Assembly: GCF_001640025.1 (NCBI RefSeq)
Contig: NC_031672.1
Coordinates: 4,588,001 to 4,652,000, forward strand
Length of the DNA stretch: 64,000 bases
From: Sugiyamaella lignohabitans
Lineage: Eukaryota > Ascomycota > Dipodascomycetes > Dipodascales > Trichomonascaceae
Direction of reading: 5' to 3'
Every line of letters begins with the position of its first letter. Within the stretch, counting starts at the first letter, position 1. The notes below the pieces were generated by a model, which was not told the origin of the DNA, did no database searches, and saw only the letters and a program-made list of their open reading frames with translations. Positions 13,305-23,187 of the stretch are shown one piece after another. The position numbers and the translations under genes were made by a program.

Positions 13305-13576
13305 GGCATTAAACAGCTCGCTTAGCCACTATGAAAATCCTTGTTCAAACTGGAACGAGCGGGTGGCGGTTGAAATATGTGCACTCCTTTTTACAAAATG
13401 AATTTTTTCGATGTTGTATTGCGCTCAAGCTCTTAAATAAAGGCGGCGACGCTCGGGTCAGTGTAAGTGAGATGCTCTGAGAGGATTCGTGAAGTGGAAT
13501 TTCGCCTATCCCGATGGCCGATGCTGTCCATGTAAGTGAATATATTGTCTTAACAGGGGAACGGGTCTGGGGGGTC

Positions 13577-13718
13577 TGCCTCCGGCGGCTGGGGCGCCGC
13601 CCCAGACCCTGGTTGCTCCTCTCGCTTCGCTCGAGTCGTTTCGCCGACCGTTTACCTGCCATCTCCTGCGAAGCAGGAGCAACTAGGGTCTGGGGCGGAG
13701 CCCCAGCCGCCGGAGGCA
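13577..13718. repeat. GC palindrome element, full
   Basis: TGCCTCCGGCGGCTGGGG to CCGCCGGAGGCA. The palindrome extends into the flanks (GTC before, GAC after). It lies about 270 bases upstream of the MED19 start. Confidence 0.9.
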
Positions 13719-14408
13719 GACATCACCGGTCGGCAAAGGGGAAACGAGGGAGCCTGAGTCCGTATTCAAATTAACTCTGTAAATGACATATTTCAAGCCG
13801 TTTTTTCATGTTTCTGGAGCGTTCTTGTTTCGTATCTGTGTTTCAATCGAAATGAATGCTCTACATTGGCCATTATCTGCTTCTATGTAATAACAATCTT
13901 ACTCCCATATATAGATAGTTCGGCTAAACATTTGACCGTCCTGGAACATACATGAAACGTCACCCATCCAGACAACGCACTATTACCAGTAGATTCTATA
14001 AATTTTGCAATAACAGTTTTAATACGTTCACACGCGAATTGTCGAGCCGTTCAACCGTTGAGCGTGCCCCTCTGTCTGTATGCATGCATGCAACCTTATT
14101 TCAACCGGTCGGCCCCTTGCCCTTATAACAGATTCAGGGGTACAGAAAATTTCAAACGAACAATTACCGAACCTCTTCTCACTACCAACAAAAAAATCTA
14201 CAAACAAATATGGCAGGACTTTTAACCAGGATACGAGGGAAACTACAAACAGCCAAACCAACACCGATTGAATCACTGACCGGAATCGACAGATGCACAC
14301 CGATCCAGAGCTGACAGCGGAATCTCACCAGAAAACAACCACAACCGCACCACGGCCATTCTCTTGTCCCATTATCACGGAACGGGAGCTCTTGTTTGTG
14401 TCCCCCAG

Positions 14409-14543
14409 TGCCTCCGGCGGCTGGGGCTGCGCCCCAGACCCCGCTGCTCCTCTCGCTGCGCTCGAGTCGTTGCTTGGGGCCCCCACGAAAGCTCGCGAAG
14501 CGAGCACTACGGGTCTGGGGCAGCGCCCCAGCCGCCGGAGGCA
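14409..14543. repeat. GC palindrome element, full
   Basis: Standard terminal arms. The inner part has CTCTCGCTGCGCTCGAG on the left and GCTCGCGAAGCGAGC on the right, so the two halves carry different inner hairpins. Confidence 0.9.
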
Positions 14544-14868
14544 GTCCCCTCCCCCTGACTAGTACGAGCACGCTAGGAGAATTATCCGAGTATCCCGAGC
14601 GCCCGAACTAAGGACCAGGGATGGCTGATTGCGTGATTGGAGACAGACAGGCACAGAAGGTGGTAGAACCGGGTCGATTGTTCTGTACAGAAAGCTCGAT
14701 TGTTAGAATGCATACCCCTGGATTATCATCTGCTTGAGGCGAGGATTCGCTGGGTGACTGTGGCCTATGACAGGATCTGCTCTATTGTTATCGCTAGGTC
14801 CGGCTGTGTACAGAGACAGAGGGTGGCGAGCGGAATGGCAGGCCACCAGGAGTCACCAACAAAATGAA

Positions 14869-14882
14869 CCCCCCCCCCCCCC
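14869..14882. repeat. Poly-C tract (14 C)
   Basis: Uninterrupted run of 14 cytosines in the non-coding region, which would be G14 on the other strand. Confidence 0.95.
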
Positions 14883-15199
14883 AGCAGGTTGAGTCAGGCA
14901 GAAGCCCCTCATCCTTGCCGTGGGGGTGACTACATTAGTGCGAAGATCATACGCACAGGGCACATTGAAGTCGCTAATAATACCGGTATCGCACAGTCTG
15001 GAACAAGCGGCGATGAGCAGCTAACGTGGCAATGATCATACGATCATGTGTTTAGACTCACCGGACCGCCATTGTTGATTGTTTGATTTTAGCCCTTTTA
15101 CCCGTCATGTCTCATATCTGTAATAAATATGTTGGCTGTGCTGCAAGGGTCGTCATGCAGTGGTGGGGTAATAGCGGGATGGGGAGACACGGGAAGCAT

Positions 15200-15290
15200 A
15201 GTGGGGGAGGGGAAGCGAGGGGAAGCAGGGGAGGGGGAGAAACAGGGAGGCAGACAGGGGAGGGGGCAGCAGGAGGAGGATGAGGAGGAG
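15200..15290 (+). repeat. G-rich tract with G-quadruplex potential
   Basis: Five or more runs of four to five G separated by one to six bases (for example GGGGGAGGGG, then GGGG, GGGG and GGGGG), continuing into GGAGGAGGA repeats. Confidence 0.7.
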
Positions 15291-15777
15291 GGGAAAATGT
15301 TACAGATGCCGTCCTAAGCTCCGGCTGCCCCGCAGCTCCTCTTCACTCCGCTTGAGCCATGTCTCCTATGATCAGGACAACAGTGCTTAATAAAAATATG
15401 AGAAATCTGACAAGGGAAGCTGGAGTTCAGAAAACTAATCAAATTAACGGAGAATGGCAGAGTTCGACGAGGTTTGGCGGGTGTTGGCAGTGGGAAATGC
15501 GGTCAACCATCCGGAATCAGAAAAATCAAAACGCACAGGCCAGCTTCTGACTGGCATGGGGGGGGTAGCACGGAATATGCAGCTTAGCACACCGTCATCA
15601 AGGCTATCAATCAGCTTATCAGTCAGACAAATTTGATGATCCAGGGGGACAACTTCCGTAGATATCGCTAATTATTCACCGGAAATTGTACGTCCATCCT
15701 CCCGGTATAATAATCGGGTAGTGCTGGTTGGGCATTGTGGGTAGGTTGGCTGGAGTGAGGGGTAAAACGATCGGTCA

Positions 15778-15803
15778 GGTGGGGTAGGGGTGGGGTAGGG
15801 GGT
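15778..15803 (+). repeat. Compact G-quadruplex motif
   Basis: Four runs of four to five G with loops TA, T and TA at 15781-15802. This fits the classical intramolecular G4 pattern with very short loops. Confidence 0.7.
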
Positions 15804-16770
15804 AATTAGCGGGAAAAAAAGAAACGACAAGACGCATGAAGTTACTTAGTAGGACGAATGATAATACATGACTGTAGTGTTATGAATATTTGCCGTTGCG
15901 TTGACTTGAGGGGGTAGAAGGGGGTATCTGCGGTGTTGTTATTTGCTGTAAATAGGTCTGCTTGTTGTTCTAGAAACGAGACAGGACGTGGTGAGATGAG
16001 ATGGGACGCAAAACGGGACGGACGAGCCAGACCTGATGGATGCAATTAAATTTTTTAGAAATGGTACCAAGAAAAAGTGGAGTCAAATATGTTAGCTAGC
16101 AAGTCGCGCTCAACTATTACCTCTAAACCTTTATTTGTTTTATGCTTATTGTTTGACGCCTGGCTCGGAGACGACACGCAGGACTTGTTCAAGTTACCCC
16201 ACTTCTGGTTCTGAGGTCTCGTTTGTAGAATGTGCACATAAACAGTGTCTAGACCACGGCTGAAGCATGTATAGTGAGTTGTGTAGGGAGTATGTAGTGG
16301 TGTATCTAAAGTAGTATGTATAGTGGGTTTGTAGAGGAGTACTGGAGTGTCTATTGTGGCCTAGGGGAGTATTTATGGAGTATGTATGTGGGTATGTGGT
16401 GGTTAATTCAACTCAATTAAAATTGTAGACCACCACAATAAAGAGCAAGAGCGGTTATTCTTGGTTAACCTTTTAAACTCAAAAACGAGCTGATTAATGT
16501 CATTATTTATATTCCAATTGAATGAATATTTTTATGAGATATTTTGTATCCTAGTTGGGTCGGTTGTGAAATTTCGCCGCTATTCTCCGCATCTATGTTC
16601 CCCACCTTGAACCCCACAGTCCCTCGCTAAAGTAATTACGTACTTCCTATTTAGGGTTGCATCGGTCTTCCCCTCCCCCTCTAGTAAACCCCAGTTTTTC
16701 ACCCCGCAATGCCCTATTTGCCAAACCCCAAACGCAAACGCCCACTACCCCTCATCAAGAGGGGTCGTAT

Positions 16771-16792
16771 CTATCTATCTATCTTTATCGAT
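16771..16792 (+). repeat. (CTAT)n microsatellite
   Basis: Short run of TATC/CTAT tetranucleotides. Confidence 0.7.
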
Positions 16793-17021
16793 TAAGACAT
16801 CTTTGATGTAGTTTTTTGAGCAATACTCTATTGTATTTGAAATATTTTGATATTTGTTTTGTTAGTACAACATCTTCAACGTATTGTTCACGGTCTTTCT
16901 CAGGCACACAGCCTGATATTTCATCTTCAACGGTTGGAATCAATATTTGGTTTAATACTTTCTTATCAATTTAGTCCCGTGATAGTCCCGACTTTTGTTT
17001 AGAGTTCTATATTTCTATTGG

Positions 17022-17042
17022 ATGCGAATGTCAAGAAGTTGA
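17022..17042 (+). other. Upstream ORF in the regulator leader
   Basis: Two ATGs in one frame (17022 and 17028) end at TGA 17040-17042. The frame sits in the predicted first leader exon just before the donor at 17082, so it could limit translation of the downstream regulator. Confidence 0.4.
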
Positions 17043-17081
17043 ATATTGTTTGGATATCGTCGTCGACAGCTCAAGCGTACG

Positions 17082-17206
17082 GTAAGTCATCTATAAAAAA
17101 AATTTTGAACTTTGAATATATGGGACACTGTGATATCACAAGTGATTTGTGACTGGTCGCGAACTTACCGACATTGACCGAAGATCCAAAACTAACTGTT
17201 GATAGA
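17082..17206 (+). other. Probable leader intron of the C2H2/MHR regulator
   Basis: Donor GTAAGT at 17082-17087, branch-like AACTAAC at about 17190-17196, and acceptor GATAG ending at 17206, two bases before the start ATG. It carries no coding sequence. Confidence 0.55.
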
Positions 17207-17207
17207 T

Positions 17208-20200
17208 ATGCCATTGTCGCCCATTTTACAAATGAACCCCCTTCCACCTTTGGCTCAACAGTCATTGCCTTCACTTCCGGAAAATCATTCAATTGGAGCC
17301 AGCTCGAATAATGGTGAAGTTTTGGTCAATGGACTACCAATTACCCCCCACAATTTAAACCTAGGAAGCAACTCGCCCATATCCTCGTCCAGGATCATAC
17401 CTGCCAAGCAGCAGAAACATTCTGGTGGGGGGTCAAATAATAAAAAATATCGATGCTGTTACTGTGACCGAGCATTTTCTCGTAGCGAGCACAGAACGCG
17501 TCATGAGCGGTCTCATACTAAGGAGAGACCATTTCACTGCCCCAAATGTCCTTCGACATTCGTACGACGTGATTTGCTCTTACGACATGATCGTACTGTA
17601 CACGCACCAAAGACGAAAGGGGGTCCGGAAGAGAAGAAACTAAACGATGGTTCTAGCAGCAGTAGTAGTGGAAGCACCAGTTCAAGTGGTCCTACACTGC
17701 CATCTCTTGATATGCTAGGTGGCCCGCTGTCACTATCAACTCTAGCAAATGCCGCAACAACGTCAAATACGGATTCTTTAAATATTCAATCAACAGCTGG
17801 CGTTGGAAGTGACTCTTCACGATCCGGGATATTAGGTGGAGACGGCGATGACCTGAATGCTGCAATGCTCATGACCGAGTTACAGAGATCATACTCGAAA
17901 GAGCAAAAGTCACCTGTAGTAGCCAAGAAACAACAACAGCAGCAGCATCAACCGCATTCACAACAACAAACCGATTCTCAACAACACCCCCAGTCCCAAC
18001 CCCCTAATGAAATTAAAACTCAGCAAATACAACAGTTTTCAAGTCAACAGGGACTTCAACAACAACAACAACAACCACCTCAACAAGAAACCAGAATTCA
18101 TAAACAGGAAACTAAAGAACCTCCACTCTTGTCAAGTCAACTACAATCTGACGACAAATTTGTAAATACCAACGGAGGTGCCACCACCACTAGAAGATCG
18201 CCTCTGTCACCCCCGCTCTTCGCAGGAATTTTGAACAGTAGTTCAGATTCAAATTCGTCCAACAATGTGTCAACAAATGGAAACCACTCGAGTGATTCAC
18301 AACTGATGTCTCATCAGCAACAACCCCACAACTTGTCATTTCATCAGTTTGATTTTTTCGACAGATCGAAACAATCGAACGAGCAACAAGCCAATGTAAA
18401 TTCCAATAACAACAATAACAATCATGGAGGAATGTACCTACCACCTTTTCAATTTCGAAAAGATTCAACATTCAGCACCAACTCAAATATCAGTACAGAT
18501 GCACACAGTCAGTTTTCTGCTACTGGGTCTCATCATTCAAGTATAACCGATGCTACGCCGCCTCATCCCATTCCATCTACATCTTCAATCCCTCAGTTCA
18601 AATCAGAGTCATACTTTTCGCATTTATTAAAGTTTTTCAATGACAACGACACGCTCATGAAAGGACAACAGCTGCTTCATACCGCACCCACAAAGCTACA
18701 GGTCAACAGATACTTGTCCTCGTATTTTAATTTTTTCCACCCGTTTCTACCGTTCTTGCACATGGCCAGTTTTGATCCTCATGCAATGGCGCCAGCATTA
18801 GTATTCTCGGTATGTTCGATTGGTGCTGCTTTGTGTAATGAAATCAATATGGCGACTTCGTTACATGCAACTTCCAAAATGATTGTGAGTTCTATCCAGC
18901 AGTTGAGTAAAGACTTCCCTAATGCTCATAATGCATCACCCATCTGGGCTACACAGGCAACGATTTTGAACGTGGTGTATGCCTCATGGAGTGGTGACCC
19001 TCGTGGTCTCGAATATATAAGCTCATGCCGGTCTCATCTGGTAGAGGTTGTGACTAATGGCGTATATGATTTTTCGATGAGAGATCTCAGAGGACGACAG
19101 CCGACATGGCAACAATGGCAACAAGACGAGCAGGCTAAAAGAGCTTTTTTCGCAGTTTACCTGGTATTCGGGTCTCTAACGGCCATCTTCAACTATCCGT
19201 CTGCTATCGACAACAGTCGTATTCCTGCTAAACTTCAACTACCATGTTCAGAAGTGCTCTGGAGCACTGCATTTGAGTCGGAATCAGATTGGATGTTCCA
19301 CTACGTCAACGAATCAAACTCGATGCCAACCCCACTGTTCTGTGATTCCTATCAGAATTATCTTCTAGATAACACTAATGGAAATGCTAATGGAAGAGTC
19401 ATTTCTCCACTTGGATTGAAAATTCTCATTACAGCGCTGTTACTTGATGTTACAGGAGCAACTAGTCCCAACAACCCATTCTACACAATGAAACCAAGGC
19501 TCATTGCTGGTTTGAAGAACTGGGAGATTATAGGTCGAGATTCGCATCCTGGTCAGGGTCAACTGGTAAGTCAAATGGCCCTGAACTCGCCATTATTTAA
19601 CCTGACTGCCCCGATGCTAGACTTGAACGGGAAAAAATCCATTCTGATATCTAGAGTCAAGACTCAGCAGCACCCATTAATTGTTTCTGGACATATCATC
19701 TCGTTAGTTTCACAAATTCGACTACTTATCGACTTGACGTCGGTCCAGGAGGTTATACGATATCATGTTCCCCATGATATCTGTCATGCTTCGTTGCACA
19801 CTCTTGGTATTTTGACAAATACCGGTCGACTGAAGTCACACGAGATGACTTGCTTGATCACTCAATGCTTTGATATCTTCCAGTTACCAAGCATGCTAGG
19901 TTTGAGACTCCTGAAATCCATGCTAAGTAACCCATTAATAGCTGCTGCTGCCGACAGTTTACTGTGTGGGTTTGAGATTTCCTTGGTGGTTATTATGTGG
20001 TGTCACAGAGTTGAGCAGGATATGATGAATGTTGTCGACTCGCCGGATCCCGATGAGCTAACTGTGTACGAAGCCATTGAAAGACTGTGCAACGACTGTG
20101 GTCTCGAAAAGGTGCAAGGTCAATTAGCACCCACACTTGCTGTGTACGCTGCGGATATCTTGGAAGGAATCGAGTGCTGGGGATTAGCCAATGTGCTAAG

Positions 20201-20444
20201 TTTGTCACTCCGTTCGTTTGGATACAGTTTATTCCCATCCACTGGTCAGGGTGTTCAAAATCAGACAACAGCACGAGGAGCCAATAACATGGCTAATGGC
20301 AATAGCAACACCAATAACCTTCGACGAATGATGTCTACCTCATCCACACCCATCTCAACATCCAATTTAGCCATTAACCAACGACGGCTCTCCACTGCGT
20401 ATTCACATCGCGAAACGCCAATACTGCCGCCTCCCACGACCTGA
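17208..20444 (+). CDS. C2H2 zinc finger transcription factor with fungal-specific MHR domain
   Basis: Putative nuclear DNA-binding regulator of 1078 residues. Two adjacent classical C2H2 fingers lie at residues of about 83-133 (CCYCDRAFSRSEHRTRHERSH and CPKCPSTFVRRDLLLRH), joined by a TKERPFH linker. A Gln/Asn/Ser-rich low-complexity region follows, with poly-Q runs around residues 240-300. From about residue 460 there is a fungal transcription factor middle homology region (YLSSYFNFFHPFLPFLH). Finger pair plus MHR is the architecture of yeast Rsf2/Tda9 and S. pombe Klf1-type factors; I cannot name an orthologue. The ATG at 17208 is used because the frame's earlier codon is TTG and a leader intron ends at 17206. 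Convergent with RPL32. Confidence 0.85.
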   Translation: MPLSPILQMNPLPPLAQQSLPSLPENHSIGASSNNGEVLVNGLPITPHNLNLGSNSPISSSRIIPAKQQKHSGGGSNNKKYRCCYCDRAFSRSEHRTRHERSHTKERPFHCPKCPSTFVRRDLLLRHDRTVHAPKTKGGPEEKKLNDGSSSSSSGSTSSSGPTLPSLDMLGGPLSLSTLANAATTSNTDSLNIQSTAGVGSDSSRSGILGGDGDDLNAAMLMTELQRSYSKEQKSPVVAKKQQQQQHQPHSQQQTDSQQHPQSQPPNEIKTQQIQQFSSQQGLQQQQQQPPQQETRIHKQETKEPPLLSSQLQSDDKFVNTNGGATTTRRSPLSPPLFAGILNSSSDSNSSNNVSTNGNHSSDSQLMSHQQQPHNLSFHQFDFFDRSKQSNEQQANVNSNNNNNNHGGMYLPPFQFRKDSTFSTNSNISTDAHSQFSATGSHHSSITDATPPHPIPSTSSIPQFKSESYFSHLLKFFNDNDTLMKGQQLLHTAPTKLQVNRYLSSYFNFFHPFLPFLHMASFDPHAMAPALVFSVCSIGAALCNEINMATSLHATSKMIVSSIQQLSKDFPNAHNASPIWATQATILNVVYASWSGDPRGLEYISSCRSHLVEVVTNGVYDFSMRDLRGRQPTWQQWQQDEQAKRAFFAVYLVFGSLTAIFNYPSAIDNSRIPAKLQLPCSEVLWSTAFESESDWMFHYVNESNSMPTPLFCDSYQNYLLDNTNGNANGRVISPLGLKILITALLLDVTGATSPNNPFYTMKPRLIAGLKNWEIIGRDSHPGQGQLVSQMALNSPLFNLTAPMLDLNGKKSILISRVKTQQHPLIVSGHIISLVSQIRLLIDLTSVQEVIRYHVPHDICHASLHTLGILTNTGRLKSHEMTCLITQCFDIFQLPSMLGLRLLKSMLSNPLIAAAADSLLCGFEISLVVIMWCHRVEQDMMNVVDSPDPDELTVYEAIERLCNDCGLEKVQGQLAPTLAVYAADILEGIECWGLANVLSLSLRSFGYSLFPSTGQGVQNQTTARGANNMANGNSNTNNLRRMMSTSSTPISTSNLAINQRRLSTAYSHRETPILPPPTT

Positions 20445-20923
20445 CCTCCTCAGACTCCATTACTGTCTCCAAATCTCGAGTCCCTCACGAGATAACAAGC
20501 TGCCATGATGTGCTATGTATTATTATATTTATGTCCACGCTTATCAGCCATGCTTATTATCGCATCACCTGCTGCCTCCGGCGGCTGGGGCTCGCCCCAG
20601 ACCCCACTGCTCCTCTCGCTCCGCTCGACTCGTTTTCGTCTCGTTTTCGTCTCGGGCCCTGTGAAACGTCGAGTGAGCTTCGACCCGGGCTCCGACGAAA
20701 CGATTCGGGCGAAGCGAGAAAAGCGAGAGAAGCAACCAGGGTATGGGGCGGAGTCCCAGCCGTCGGAGGCAGGACCCCAGCCCAGAGATTCTCGTTACAT
20801 CTAATGTATTGAAGAAGAATTAGATAATATAGAATATACAATAAACATCATAATTTAGTCAAACCCTTCCAGAATAAACTTTTTAGTTTTTTTGTTTAAA
20901 TTTCATTTGGTATTTAACGAAAT
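20445..20923. other. Convergent spacer, regulator-RPL32
   Basis: Contains a full GC palindrome (listed separately) flanked by AT-rich sequence suited to 3' processing of both genes. No gene seen. Confidence 0.6.
20573..20771. repeat. GC palindrome element, full, long centre
   Basis: Arms TGCCTCCGGCGGCTGGGG and GCCGTCGGAGGCA with several substitutions (an older copy). A longer centre contains a duplicated CGTTTTCGTCT. Lies between two convergent stop codons. Confidence 0.85.
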
Positions 20924-21319
20924 TTAAGCCTCGAGGTTGAGACGACCAGAAGCGTTGGTGACCTTGACACCGAGGGCCTTAGCCTTCTCGACGATGGCAA
21001 GTCTCTTTCTGGAAGAAACGTTGTGAGCGATCTCGGCAGCGTAGGTCTTGGTGTGGAGGAGCAAAAGGTCGAGGTCGTTGGTGTTGGAGACAACGAAGGT
21101 CTTGTGGCCGGAAGGAGAAAGGTGTCTGGTCTTCTTGTTGGAACCGTATCCGATCTTGGGCATTCTGATGGTACCACGGAATCTTCTGCGGACAGCAGAA
21201 TCGATACCCTTGGGCTTTCTCCAAGACTCACCGACTCTGTCATAACGGTCAGAGTGGTGTCTCTTGAACTTCTTAGCGTGCTTCTTAACGATCTTTGGGT
21301 GTGGGAGTGAGGCGGCCAT
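20924..21319 (-). CDS. RPL32: 60S ribosomal protein eL32
   Basis: Structural protein of the large cytosolic ribosomal subunit. The 131-residue sequence is a full-length eL32: basic N-terminus ([15 protein letters not shown]), then [17 protein letters not shown] and [15 protein letters not shown], ending in a [16 protein letters not shown] tail. The length is normal for the family. An acceptor-like CTATAG with TACTAAC upstream abuts the ATG, so an intron in the 5' leader is likely. Its donor was not found. Convergent with the zinc finger regulator. Confidence 0.97.
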   Translation of the reverse strand: MAASLPHPKIVKKHAKKFKRHHSDRYDRVGESWRKPKGIDSAVRRRFRGTIRMPKIGYGSNKKTRHLSPSGHKTFVVSNTNDLDLLLLHTKTYAAEIAHNVSSRKRLAIVEKAKALGVKVTNASGRLNLEA

Positions 21320-21336
21320 CTATAGTATGTTAGTAT
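21320..21336 (-). other. Acceptor and branch site of a likely RPL32 leader intron
   Basis: On the minus strand TACTAAC (21335-21329) is followed by ATACTATAG, whose AG (21321-21320) directly precedes the ATG. I could not place a convincing donor upstream. Confidence 0.5.
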
Positions 21337-22200
21337 TGGGGTTCTTAGATGGAACTAGTAGGTGGAAATGGAATGCGTTGAGAATGACAGTTGAATCGAA
21401 CTGGGTTAATGTGCAGATGCTAAGTTGAAAATTTTTGATAAAGACCCTTTTCAGTAGTTGGTTATCAACTTGAACGAATTATTTTATACTGAAACATAAT
21501 ATGGAATAGATTTTTGTTCGTCGATTAGAACTGGGTGCTTAAATGTCTAGTTGCTATGTCGCTTTTGTGCTGAAAGCAGACCGACACTAGTGGGAACTGC
21601 GTAAATTTTCGATATCTGAACTTAAAAACCAATCGCAAACAGTGGTTTTCTCTTAACGAGTTGTTGAACAGTTCCCACTTATTTGTATCTGAATCATATC
21701 GCTGTCGACGAAATTTGTCGGTAAATTTGACTACATTCGATGTCGTATAGTTCCTTGACTTGGTGGATGCTCCGCTCGATATTCCATTCTGTTTTCTTCA
21801 TCTATCACATTCATTCGTTTCCCTGTCATCTCTTCATATCACTTCCATTCGTTGACATCTTTACTAACCTTTGTTGTTGAGTTGATGTATATACCCTATG
21901 TCGACTGGTTGAGAGAGGATTCTACTACTACAAAATTATAGTATGCTCGCAGCTCCACGATGTTTGTCAAATTTCAATGTTTGGTCTCCCTCCGCGCGTA
22001 CATCTCAGCATGCATTTCAGACGTTGCTTGACAAGCATTGGCGCATTCGTGACTTTATATTTCCTAATCGGGCATCACTTCATTTTGGTCACGTGCACAA
22101 CACCCGTTCTACTTCCCGCCATATTTCAGCGCTTAGAACAGGCTCACTTCTACGAAGCTGGAGGGGAGCCCTAACTGCGGGAAACACGGACAGGGGGGCC

Positions 22201-22337
22201 TGCCTCCGGCGGCTGGGGCTCCGCCCCAGACCCTGGCTGCTCCTCTCGCTTCGCTCGAGTCGTTGCGAGGGGGTCCCGCTCTCTCCTGCGAAGCAGGAGC
22301 CACGGGGTCTGGGGCGCAGCCCCAGCCGCCGGAGGCA
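22201..22337. repeat. GC palindrome element, full
   Basis: TGCCTCCGGCGGCTGGGG to CCGCCGGAGGCA. The left half carries CTCTCGCTTCGCTCGAG and the right half CTCCTGCGAAGCAGGAG. Confidence 0.9.
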
Positions 22338-22650
22338 CGTTCCCGGTCGGTGAAGTCAACCCGGAAAATGTGAGAGGAGTTGTATGCAGGGTCTATCGGC
22401 GACGCATTGTGAGGCAGGGTCATGCATGTCTTTGGGTTAGGGTCTAGGAATGGGTCGAGGTGTCGTTCGTTAAATGGAGAACCTGGTTTCTATTGCCGTT
22501 ACCCATGTGTTGTGGTGGTTCTCTATTGTCGGGAAAGCGTGTGAGAGAAAAGATTCAGAAGGAATGGAACAAGAGTTGAGTAGTTATAGCACCACAAAAG
22601 TCACATCCGTGGAAGAAGTTGGATTCGAAACGGAGTCCAGTGGTCAAGCT

Positions 22651-22680
22651 GGTTCCCCCAGATATCCACTGGGGGGAACC
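22651..22680. repeat. Perfect inverted repeat (hairpin)
   Basis: GGTTCCCCC and GGGGGAACC separated by about twelve bases, giving a nine-base stem. Unrelated to the GC palindrome family. Function unknown. Confidence 0.6.
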
Positions 22681-23187
22681 GAGCGAAGTTTCGCGGCTTG
22701 AGACCGAACTTTTGTTGCTTGAAGGGCTCCTAGGGATACCCGTATTACCCCGTATGTGATGCTGCGCCATCCAGCCGCTCGAGGTGCGCTATCTATCAGC
22801 CTTATCATATGTAGGTTACAGACAGGGTGATGCTCTCTGTTTATATGTGTTTGAAACAGGCTGACCAAGGAGACATTTAAGGTTGGAAGTAGCAGCACTT
22901 CAAAACATTTGCCATCAGATTATAAAAGAGAATATCGACCGTATATCAATTGTCTTTTATATTCAGAAGTTTTGTCACTATTTTGGCAGTTTTGGTTACG
23001 TGTGTAACAGTCAGTCGATGGTAGTGAGTGAGATCATTACAGACGCACAGTTCAAAGGCTCCCGAGGTTCCGTATCAGGCTTTCATTTTTAAATTTTGGT
23101 TTTTGTCTTTTTAATTTGGATGCTGTCCATGTGGCAGTAATCGATCTTTATTAACATTTGGAGAAAAACAACTAGTCAATTCGTGAT

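Larger units (their letters stand above)
13305..17207. other. Long non-coding region between MED19 and the C2H2/MHR regulator
   Basis: Almost 4 kb without a convincing gene. It holds two full GC palindromes, a run of 14 C (14869-14882), two G-quadruplex-type tracts, a (CTAT)n microsatellite near 16771-16785, TG-rich degenerate repeats at about 16265-16405, and a leader intron just before the regulator. The size suggests a large promoter for the downstream transcription factor gene. Confidence 0.6.
21336..23187. other. Divergent promoter region RPL32 / GYP2-like gene
   Basis: About 1.9 kb serving two diverging genes. It holds one full GC palindrome and a stable hairpin at 22651-22680. The open frame at 21943-22353 runs into the palindrome and has no recognisable content, so I treat it as chance. 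Confidence 0.6.
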
